Below are positions 12,401 through 21,590 of a stretch of DNA of 64,000 bases, one piece after another. Both the position numbers and the translations under genes were made by a program. The notes beneath the pieces are model-generated. The model was not told the origin of the DNA. It did not search any database and worked only from the letters and a program-made list of their open reading frames with translations. Positions within the stretch are counted from its first letter, which is position 1, and every line of letters begins with the position of its first letter. Source of the stretch: Thermothelomyces thermophilus ATCC 42464 (lineage: Eukaryota; Ascomycota; Sordariomycetes; Sordariales; Chaetomiaceae); contig NC_016478.1 of assembly GCF_000226095.1 (NCBI RefSeq), positions 3,462,001 to 3,526,000 of the forward strand, given 5' to 3'.

Positions 12401-14770
12401 CTATTAAGCATCTTAATTAAGCGTAAGATCAGTTCTTGCCCTACTTGCTCTACTAGACTATTAGGCTTATAGGTATACAAAGATAAGAGTTTAAGATTAA
12501 TACCACTTTCTATAGCCTAAGTCTAGTAGCATGTTAGTACCTGCCTTACTAAACTAACCGTCATAGTATCGTTATCCTACTTAATCTTGTAGATAGCAAG
12601 CCTATATTAGCGTCTTACCTAGCTCTTGAAATTCTAGATAACTCCTATAATCTAGTCTAACGACTTTGTTATTAGGAGGAAAGGGAAGAGCTTCCTACTA
12701 TACTCGTTAATAATTACAAGTAGCTATCGCGATCTATTAATCGCTTTAAGATAGTTAAATAGATCCTAGGCTACTTGCTAGAATAGGCACGTAGACTTCT
12801 ACTTAGGTAGTGTTTTCCTAGGGATTACCTTACTTACGTAAGTACAAACGTAACTCTTGTACTTAATATATACCATCCCCTTAATATAGACGTTTCTAGC
12901 GTTATTAACAAGCGCTTTTAACGCTTCTAGTCTAAGGTAGCTAGCTCTTAAGTGCTAAAGATCTTTAGTATCCTCTCTTATAGTAGGTAATACTTACGTC
13001 TAGGACCTTTTACCGTATATAGTAAATACATTCTATAAGAACATATAAACGTTTATAATACCTGCTTTACTAATTAAGATATAGTCTAGGAAGCTCAAGT
13101 AATAGAAAAGTAGCTTATTTTCGAGGAAGGTAAGATTGTACTTACGTTCTAACTTATGGAGGATAATATTATTTCCTAGTATTCTAAAACGTAATAAGTA
13201 GTGTAAGCTATAATACTAAATGCCTACCTTAAGTAATAGAGCTTCTAAAATAATATTAATATAGAATCCTTTAATAATAGTGATATCCTTAAACGTTAGG
13301 CTCTTGGTATACGGTCTACGTAGTCTATCTAGAACGTTCTCGATCACCTAAGTGCCCCTCTTACTAATAGGGAAGGTCGTCGTACCTGCTTTAACGAACT
13401 TAGGATCTTCTACCTTGACGAACGTCCTAGGTAAAAGGAACTTCTTATCGTTAACCAAGTAGGTCGCGCTATATAAGTCTAGTAAAGTACTTTTCGAAAG
13501 AGGATGATACTATAGAGCGACGGTACTAAACGCCCTATAGTAAGTCGAAAGCTTACTAAGTAGTTAAGGGCTAATAATTGATATATTAAGGGAACTAGGG
13601 TATCCTGCCTTTGATTACCTAGAATAAGATAGCTCCCCCTACTTAGCGATAAGTTAGCTTTTTAGTCTGGCCTACTTCGGCTTATCAAGCTCCTAGCAAA
13701 TCCTCTTATACTCTTTATTAAAAAGGTACAAGCGTTACTTGTTACTATAGACAGCTTACTTAAGTATATAGTAGTCTATTAGATCTTATAGATATCTTAG
13801 ACGCTTATAGGGACATCTCGTATTATACTACTAACCGCTATAAGAGTCTCTACACAAGTCTCCGCCTCTCTCCTTACCGCTCTTCTAAGCTATAGGAAGT
13901 ATTAGTATATAAGTTATCAAGAAGATTCTATACTTCTAAGAGACTCTAGGTTATACGTTATTATTAATTAGGATCTTAGCTATTATAACAAAGGTACTAA
14001 GCTCTAGAAGTAGCTATCTTATACTATTAGTAAGCTTGATTTCTATCCTTTTATTTGCTACCTAAATTAGTAGGATATATATAATAATAGTATTAAGAAA
14101 GGTATAAAGTCCTTATATACCTTATACTTCTAGAATATTATATTAGATAGCTTGCTAGAAGGTAATATTAAAGTTATAAATCCAGCGCTATAGATTAACT
14201 CCTAAACGCTTAGCTATATTAAGACTAGTTATATATTATATAGTAACTATTATATAAAGTATTATAATAAATAGTATAAGTATAGAGCAAAGCGCCTAGA
14301 TAATCCCTTTAATAAGGTTAATATCCTTCTTCCTATATACTTTAGTAGCTTTATAAAGTTTAGGATCTATAGTATATACTAGCTAGCATTATAGCTATCC
14401 TATCTACTTACTAACGTCTATAATATATATAATATCCTTATAAAAGGAGTCTTATAATTATATAAATTCGGCTATAATAGCTATATTAGAAGGCATTAAA
14501 TCTATAGATATCAAAGGTAATAATCCTTCTTAGAGTTACTCCTAGGAAGCTAGGATAAGGTTATCTCTAGCTTACTTATAGGTTAGATACTATAGAACTT
14601 CTAGATCTAGCTTATAGTCACTATCAAGGTTAATAAATCCCTATATACTAGCAAATTTAACCTATAACTATAGTTCAATATACTATAAGTTTTAGGAACT
14701 AGGCCCTATAAGGTATATAGAAGTCTTAACTAGGATCTTAAGCATAATAGACACGTCATCAAAAGCGTAT
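9440..14770 (-). pseudogene. Copia gag-pol remains
   Basis: Read on the minus strand. Near 14,600 a gag-like segment carries a WETW-type motif once Trp-to-stop changes are allowed for. Around 12,950-13,150 is the region before and into integrase, with an LWHLR motif. The reverse transcriptase carries FYINNFLVF at about 10,418-10,440, a YVDD-type active site with both Asp codons changed to Asn by G-to-A. Further on comes the RT/RNase H stretch with a KLVGSILY motif (about 10,100), and a degenerate TKALPGQ-type end near 9,480. In-frame stops number in the dozens and are almost all TAG or TAA. The order gag-INT-RT-RH identifies Copia/Ty1 rather than Gypsy. It is not translatable. Confidence 0.85.
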
Positions 14771-14867
14771 TAAAGCAGGGTAAGAGAGTTCGTAACCAAA
14801 GAAAGAAGCTACTACTAATATTAAAGATACGTCGGCAGAGGAGTAGTCAAGGCGCCAGGCTTATAAC

Positions 14868-15078
14868 TACCGAACGTAGTAGGAGCTCCGGGAGCGTTGA
14901 AAGCAGTCTGTAGTAGGTGGCTATACGAAGGAGATAGTGCCTTGTTAAACTATCTACAAAGGAGACAAAACGACTGATATTTATAGACAAAGGAACTGGC
15001 CAATGCGTTGGCAACGACGCCTTATACGCTGTGGCACGTATGTGGCTAATACTCTTAGAAGCTCCACAGCTTCTGACA
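14868..15078 (-). repeat. Copia copy 1, 5' LTR with TATA box
   Basis: On the minus strand it begins TGTCAGAAGC and ends CGTTCGGTA (original CA changed to TA). A TATA box, TATAAATA, lies at 14985-14978. Directly downstream the minus strand reads GTTATAAGCC, the position of the primer-binding site; I cannot name the tRNA. It sits 5 bp from the start of the gene island and is much less RIP-altered than the 3' LTR. Confidence 0.9.
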
Positions 15079-15083
15079 CCATA

Positions 15084-15446
15084 CAAGACCAAGATCCTGA
15101 TTGCCCTCATCTGGCCGTGACTCAATCCAGCCCCGTAGCCCCGGGGGGAAAGTTGCTTCTCGTGGGTGAGAGATCCAGTGAACTGGGCTGGGAGGCTACC
15201 GTAGGATTAAGGTTAATCCGGGAAACGAGAAGTTGGGCTGAGACTTGACTGACCGCCTAGCCTTTTTTCAATGTTCCCCGACAATAATTAAGATAGAGCT
15301 GTTGCTTCTACCCTTTGATGACCACATTTCCCGTCGCGTAATCCGTAATTCTCGGTCCACTCGTTTCTCCCTCGATGTCTCTTCATCGTCTTGTATTTTC
15401 ATGCCGTCCACCCGCCGATCGGCTTGTCTTCCGTACAAGCATCAGA
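15084..15446 (+). other. Promoter-side intergenic region of the kinase gene
   Basis: 363 bp between the Copia target duplication and the preferred kinase start. The Copia 5' LTR, reading away, now lies where the distal promoter would have been. I see no clear TATA box. An in-frame upstream ATG at 15375 would extend the kinase by 24 residues. Confidence 0.4.
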
Positions 15447-16592
15447 ATGGCATCCACCATAGCAGGCGCGTCCGGGCGCGTGTACGTCCAAGGCGAGTCG
15501 CTTCGTCGCCACTGCGAGGACCCCAAGTTCAGCATCTTCAAAGCCGAGTGCGTCTCAATCTCCATAACTTCACCTAACAGTTTGCACTTTCTAACTATCT
15601 TATTCAGATCCGGAAATGAGTCTTTTGTTCTTAAGCGCGTATCTCGGCCATTCTACGATCTATCGCAACGCTTGGCAGCCGAATTTGCTGGCTCTCGTCG
15701 GCTTCGAATACATGTCGATTCCAACCAGGAAGAAGGCATTCTCTTCTATCCCTACTTCAGAGACACCCTACTCTCGTTGATCCAGAGAGATCCGGATTTT
15801 CCCGTAATAGAACGAAAGAAAATCCTCCGACGCGTAGGAGAGGCATTACAAGAACTTCATAACAAAAACTGGATCCATATCGGTAAACCCATATCGTCTC
15901 AGAATTGGCACTCAAACTTCCAAACATCCGATTTAACTAATTAATTACCCTCGGTAGACGTGAAACCCGATAATGTTTTGGTCAACTGGGCTTGCGACCA
16001 CAATGGGAACAAAACAGTTTCTGAAGTGGTCCTAGGTGACTTTGATATCGCTTTCAAATCAGAAGATGGACGGCCACGTCAAACCCCTTATGCAATAGGG
16101 AATGTCACGTGGCGGAGCCCAGAGGGCCAGACAGGAAGGGGTGTGACGAAGGCATCCGACATATTCTCATTTGGCCTAGTGGTAAGTGGGCCATATTGAC
16201 TTCCGAGAACTAACGCTGAACCCCGTTTATAGTGCATATATGTCCTTGGGGGTGCGGACTTGCTGCTCTTAGACGATTACCAGGAGCTGGCGAAGCATGG
16301 TATAAGCCCAGAACAAGAGATCTTGGTTCGACACTTTTCTTATTTCGGACCTGTGACCGAAGGGCTCCTCAGGCAAGTTGATAGTGAGGATTGGTGTAAC
16401 GCTTTAAAGGGAGCGTCAGAAATGGCCGAGGTGGCAGTGAAGGAACAGCCGGAACTTAGATTCGAGTGGTGGGGGAAGGAGCTTGGTCCCGAGGCACAAA
16501 ACATGATATCTGGAATGACAAAAATGGATCCGATGGCTAGAATGACGATAGATGAAGTCTTGGCGCATCCATGGTGGGAGGAAGTAGACTGA
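15447..16592 (+). CDS. Divergent protein kinase-like protein
   Basis: Four exons: 15447-15547, 15608-15882, 15958-16181 and 16233-16592, giving 319 residues. The introns of 60, 75 and 51 bp have GT...AG ends and CTAAC/CTAAT-type branch points. Joining them restores kinase motifs: the beta-3 lysine in FVLKRV; a catalytic loop HIDVKPDNVLVN that keeps the Asp and Asn but has Ile for Arg of HRD; the metal-binding loop GDFDIAF, with Asp instead of Gly in DFG; SPEG in place of APE; and SDIFSFGLV of subdomain IX. The C-lobe ends at an HPWWEEVD tail. No glycine-rich loop is evident and the N-lobe is short. Essential acidic residues remain, so activity is possible, but the substrate is unknown. The start at 15447 was chosen for its position; 15375 is an in-frame alternative. 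Confidence 0.85.
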
Positions 16593-17445
16593 TTAGTCCG
16601 CAGTTGTTGGAAGCGCAGCATTCTTCGGGTATACTGCAAATGGGATGCGCGAGACGATCGCACGTTGGCAATTCAAGGACCCGCGATGTCGGTGCATCGC
16701 AATGGCTGAGGGGTATCCCACCTTACGCAGGGCAGGATGGTGTGGTTTGTTTGCCTGGGAACGAGCACCCCTAGGGTGCAACTGGGTATAAAATTGGCGC
16801 CTGAGTGGCCGAGAACATGTATGTAATTATCTCTTTTCTTCCTCAGGCATTGGGCACCGTTTCTTTCCAAACATATAGGTATATACCTTAGCCATCTGAG
16901 CCTGCCATGCCCACAACCAATCAAGTCATTCTCTTCTCGCCGCGAGTTTCCCTGCCATTTCCTGGTGCTCGCAAAAAAAAAAAAAAAAAAAAATGGCACA
17001 GCCAAGCTGCATGATCGAGACGGTGACGGCGATACTCATCTCTCAATGGAGGGTGACGTTAATACGACACTCCTGCTTAGAGCCATGCTAAGTTGCTTTG
17101 GCCGCGATTGGGCACGCACAGGGCCAATCTTGCAACCTGTAACAAGTGACAGTACTCGAATGGATGTATATACATACATACATAGGTACCTAAGTACGTA
17201 GCTTATGTACCTTACAGTTCTGTTCCGGGTTGTCATATTACGGATCCGTACTCCCAAGTCTGGTTGGCCCGCCTTCAGCCTTATCCAGCCCAACATTGAT
17301 TTTGCTACGAAAGGTGCAATGTCTACAGGCATACCTTTCAGCTCGTCCATACGTTAGCTCGACCGTCCGCGAGCTGTAAAAAGAAAGGCGGAACTGCGGT
17401 ATCTTGCTACGTTTATCCAACCGGACGACGCGTAAGTGCAGCGGC
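16593..17445. other. Intergenic region between kinase and coiled-coil genes
   Basis: No supported gene. It contains a 21-base A tract at 16973-16993 and a short TACATACATACATA run near 17,170. The small open frames on both strands look like chance. Confidence 0.5.
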
Positions 17446-19287
17446 ATGGAAGGTCTCAACCGCGAGTTCAACGGCGAGCCTGTAAAGGAACTATCGACCC
17501 ACGAAGCTCCGTTGCGAAAGCGTCCTGGAGACCTCCCACTAAACGAGCACTTTGAGATGCTCTGGCAGCCAACAGATCGATCAACGCAGTCTTGTAGCCG
17601 AGGGCTGTCAAGCATTGACGCACGCGGGTCTTTGTCCGCATTGCATAACCGTGGAAATGTCGAGAATGTCGGCAGCCAACATCTAAGGTAAGTGCACTTC
17701 TAGTTCTATCTAGTTCTTCAATCGCCAAGTCCTCCCGTCTTTGCATCGGCTGTTCTGGTGCTTCGGCATCTAATTCGGCCCAAACCACCCGCGGCTCAAC
17801 ACATCGAACAACTTACCAACATTTCCTTGTCCCCAGGCCATCACAATCGCGAGACGACTTGGTCCTTTCCCAGCTGCAACGGAGCAAAGAGAAGGAGCTG
17901 GAGCAGAGGTATCAGCGGGAAATGGATGAGCTACGGGCTCAGCTTCGAGAAGCCAACCATCGTGCCAAGCAGGCAGAGCGCGCAGTTGATCAACTGGCAC
18001 GAGAACTCGCCGTCAAATCCAACGAGATAACAGCCACCGTTGGCGGTAACTTGGCGGAAATGATTGACGCTCTGAAGACAGAGAACAAGGGCCTCAAGAG
18101 AGAGCTCGACGAAGCACGATCCCACATCTTCAGCCTCCAGCCCTACCGGAAGGACCTGACGCCGAAGGAGGTTGGCCAGGTACACAAACCACCACCGTTT
18201 TTAAAGGCCAAGAGCGCGGCTGAACATTTGGATGCAGGACTTTGATGACCTAGTACATGGCATTACCGACTGGATCTCAAGCTTCATGGATCCAATCCTT
18301 GATGACGAAAACAAGAGAAACGGCGTCGTGGAGGCGGCTAAGAAACGGCCAGCAGACATTCAAAAGCTGAGAATGTATCTGCGCAGCGAAGCCGATTTGG
18401 CCTATGGGTGTATGTTCCCCGAGACAGACGTCGACATCCTGATTGCGGTTACGATGCGCTGGCTGCAAGACCAAATCTTCCAGAGGATCCTCTTCGGTCT
18501 GGTCCCTGAGGCCGTCGAGATCATCAGTTTCGTGGAGGGGTCGATGCAGACCAACGTAGAACCCAAACGAGGTGGGTGGTCGCCGAGCTGTTTCTCATGT
18601 GGCAAAACAGAGTGCAATTGCCTTGGTAATTACTGACTGGCCACTTCCCAAGACCTCTTCGCGCTGCGCACATGGAGGGCCGAGGCGCTCAACGCCCTCA
18701 TCTGTTCACCTGACTATCAGCAAGCACGACTTGGACGAATCCGAGAACTGACAGCCGACGTCGCATCCCTGTTCAAAGTGTTCAACCACGACAAAGACTG
18801 GAACAGGCTCTGCCATGCGTGCCAAGAGAGCATCATCAAGCCCGCTTTGAAGCTCCATGAAAAACTGATGACCTCGACGCATCACTTCTACCTCGACCTG
18901 AACCCATATATCGTGTGGAACAGCCAGCAAGAGCTCGAGATGAGCCCGGAGTTCCTGCAGGACCTGCCCAAGCTCAAGTGCGAGAACATTCTGCAGAACC
19001 GCAGGCCGTTCGGCGTAGCCAAGCTGGAGCCCCGGCCGAGCAAACAGCAACTATACAAAGAGCTACTCAACGTCGCCACGGTCGTGCCGGCGCTGTACAT
19101 GAGGAAGGTTGGCAAGGGTGACAATATCAAGGAGCCCACAGTGGTGAGGATGCAGCACGTCTTGGTCGCCTGGGGACCGGAGGAAAAGAGGAAGAGGTTC
19201 TTGGCCAACGGGGAGCGCACCCTGTTGCACCAGTTGTGCTTCACACGGCGCAACAGGCAGGAGCGAGCACAGGAGGGAGACGGCTGA
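17446..19287 (+). CDS. Coiled-coil protein of unknown function
   Basis: Four exons: 17446-17687, 17837-18179, 18238-18571 and 18653-19287, coding for 517 residues. The introns are 149, 58 and 81 bp. The last one uses an AAG acceptor with a CTGAC branch point about 20 bases upstream. A strongly charged heptad-like segment (about residues 90-160, KELEQRYQREMDELRAQ onward) predicts a coiled coil. The rest is soluble and helical-looking, with no membrane span or signal peptide. A conserved-looking block, FDDLVHGITDWISSF, follows the second intron. ATG 17446 has a good context (GGCATGG); an in-frame ATG at 17404 would add 14 residues. I do not recognise a catalytic motif. The general form resembles fungal hypothetical proteins with an N-terminal coiled coil, but that is memory, not a match. 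Confidence 0.8.
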
Positions 19288-19320
19288 ACGCCGTGGATTA
19301 AATCTGCCCTGGAATAGTCA

Positions 19321-19950
19321 GACTCCGGAACTCTGGACTTTGTTTACATAATTATCAAGTGCTGAACTTCCTGTTCTGAGCGCCATGTTTGGGTGAGTCT
19401 CGACAGTGCGGTGCGCTTGGTCACAGCCAGTTATTACATCGACCATTGTCGCGAGAACGGCGGGCTCTTGTTCGAAGACCACCTGCTCCACACGCCCATT
19501 CCCCTCCGACAGCGTCGGGCAAGACAGATCCGGGAAACTGTCGAGCAACTCCATCGCTAACCATAGGCCGAGCTCATGGTCGCCCTGTGCGGACAACGAG
19601 AGACCGCGGAGCGGAACCGCATCCGACGTAGGGCGCCGGCCGATATCACTGTGAAGGAAGAGTCTCCAGTGCCGGACCCCTTCCCGCTCCTGATGGACAG
19701 GAAGCAATGGCCCCCGCGCATCGGGGATGAAACCCGGTCCTATAGAGAAAGGACGCTTAGGTATTGTCGACCGGCGGTGATATACGATTATGCCGAGAGG
19801 AAGCACGCGCGGCAGCTTGGTGCGGTGAAGCAGATATCGTGCAACCACGCGAAGTGTAGAGGGAAGGCGTTGAGAGTTACAAGCACTTGAACCACTTCAA
19901 GAACTACGTAGATAGGGTCTATGGCGTTGAATTACGGTCCTGGGCGTATT
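19321..19950 (+). pseudogene. Relic with a C-terminal zinc-finger-like region, perhaps DUF3435/FluG-domain type
   Basis: A single plus frame from 19321 is coherent to 19889 apart from three stops (TGA, TAA, TAG), each one C-to-T or G-to-A step from a sense codon. A change of frame near 19,870 then continues with KHLNHFKNYVDRVYGVELR, the end of a C2H2-like finger. Before it stands RYCRPAVIYDY...KHARQLGAVKQISCNHAKC, a Cys/His pattern I associate from memory with the C-terminus of fungal DUF3435 ('FluG domain') proteins, some of which are tyrosine-recombinase related. One expected Cys pair reads W-P-P-R, so the finger is damaged. The relic is a decayed fragment. The family call is tentative. Confidence 0.5.
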
Positions 19951-20179
19951 TAGTTGACATTAGTTATAAATTCTATCTATTCTAAGTTCTTGGAGCAGTG
20001 CAATGGACTTGACTTCTTCCTATAGCGCTTCGACGTTACGGTGGAGACTGAGATAATGCCTGTGGCCGGCGAAGGAGAACAGTGACAGGCCGTGTGTTGG
20101 TGTTGCACGAGGCAGGACAGGAACAGTAGCACCGGACCGGGTCCCTTCCCCCAGCGTTTACCGAGGAAAATCGACCATG

Positions 20180-21590
20180 TCAGTAGACGTAGGAGTCTAC
20201 GCCGTCCCTCCACAAGCCAAGGTGGACGAGAAGGCCCAGGTCTGTAGAGCCGTCCGCCTGCACGCCCTGTGTTTCGGCGTCTTCCATGTCTCTGAGGATG
20301 TTATCGATGTAGGCGCCTGCTGCTGACAGGTGGAGGATGCGCGCAATAGCACGGTGGATGGCTAGGAGCCGGGCCGAGGGTGGATCAATCGTGCGGCTGT
20401 CTGTCAGGAAGAGCGTCCGGGTCACGGGAAGAAGCCCCCGCACGAAAGCGGGCCGGAGAAACGATTCGATTCGATAGGTGTGAGGTTCTGCGTCGGGCAC
20501 GGGCTCGAAGTATATATGAAAATTGCCAAACAGGTCGTGCATATAGTGGGTGAGGGTCAAGGCGTTGCGCGGCCGATCAATCTCGACGCCTTCGATCAAG
20601 TGCCCGACTCCGTGGTCGAACATATTGAGAATAGTCAAGGCCGCTTGCTTGGCGGAATTCTAAAAACGAAAGGAGTTTTGGTTAAACAAACGCCTGCGTT
20701 CGCAAACTGCTGGGGCTAAATACCAGTTCTTCGCCGTGTCCAAGCCTTGTCAATGAGTGCGGCAGGATATGGGCGACTTCCAGGGGTTCAAACGACCCAG
20801 GTTGCTCCTCGTTGAGCAAGTTACCGTCGTCATCTCGGGCGTCATCGCCGGCGCTCGCAAAGCGTCTCAGTGCTTCGCTGCTGTCGAATCTTCGTGTCAC
20901 GACGCAACGATGGCGGTCGCGGATGAGGCATCTAGCGCGCAGGGCAGATATTCTATGGGGGGTCCCCACAGATTCCCGTTCTCCCTGCAATCGTTGAATG
21001 GCGGAATGGCTTGCTGGCGAGGGCTGGGGAGTCTTCCTGGCAGATGCCTTGACTAATAGGAGTTAGCTACGTGCATGAAGGTGTGAGGCAAGGGATGGAC
21101 AATGCAACTTACGGGGTAGGAAGAAGTTGTAGAAGAGGTAATCTGCAAAGCTAAAAAACTTCTCCGAAATCTGCTCGTCCAGCGCTTCGTTGCCGTCCAT
21201 AGATAATTCGAGGAAGCCAAAGAAAGCTCGTAGGAAGTTATCCTGTGAGAGTGGCGAGCGAGCATGGTCGTATGTAAGACGAATCAGCCGCGAGCGATTG
21301 TATGGAGGCTTGTTGCTGCCGCCGCCGGCCCCGTTGTTCCCCCCGTTGTCTCTGTTGCTGTTCCCATTCTCAGCGGTCGCCTCAAAATGGTCCACGATAT
21401 GGTAGAATCTGCGCCTGGCCCGGTCGCGCGCATCTGGGCTTAATGGCAATTCGGGTTGAAGTTCAATGATGTTCTCTAGCGAAGATTGGTGCCTGTAGTG
21501 AGGCGAGGATGGCGAGTGCTGCGCCATCGTGTCGATCTGTGGTGGACTTGTGGTTGAACTGCCCTGGTACTGATGTTGACGCAAATCCAT
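20180..21590 (-). CDS. HNH-nuclease-domain (HNH_2 type) protein
   Basis: Three exons on the minus strand: 21590-21113, 21052-20724 and 20659-20180, giving 428 residues. The introns of 60 bp (GTAAGT, branch GCTAACT) and 64 bp (GTATTT...TTTTTAG) restore one frame. The N-terminal third is low-complexity (Ser, Gly, Asn) and likely disordered. The core reads RCLIRDRHRCVVTRRFD, then EVAHILPHS, then NMFDHGV, LIEGVEIDRPRN and LTHYMHDLFG, the Cys, His and Asn pattern of the large fungal family annotated HNH endonuclease (HNH_2). Proteins of this family are common in filamentous fungi, and the cellular role is mostly unknown. The His and Asn positions expected for metal binding are present, so it may be an active nuclease. 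It is convergent with the relic upstream. Confidence 0.85.

Larger units (their letters stand above)
766..15078 (-). mobile_element. RIP-degraded Copia LTR retrotransposon (copy 1), containing a nested Gypsy element
   Basis: A full-length element read leftward. Its 211-bp LTRs lie at 766-976 (3' LTR) and 14868-15078 (5' LTR). A perfect 5-bp target duplication, CCATA, lies at 761-765 and 15079-15083. Without the nested Gypsy (1102-8323) and its duplicated AGAAG, the element is about 7.1 kb. The domain order on the minus strand is gag, protease/integrase, reverse transcriptase and RNase H, which is the Copia order. Frames are broken by many TAA/TAG codons where Gln or Trp is expected, so it is inactive. 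A G-rich polypurine-like stretch on the minus strand abuts the 3' LTR (about 977-990). A second copy of the same family starts at 46118. Confidence 0.9.

Noticed and set aside
19318-19848. 176-codon minus frame opposite the relic
   Set aside because: No recognisable domain. The plus strand carries the zinc-finger-like pattern with few stops, so this is a shadow.
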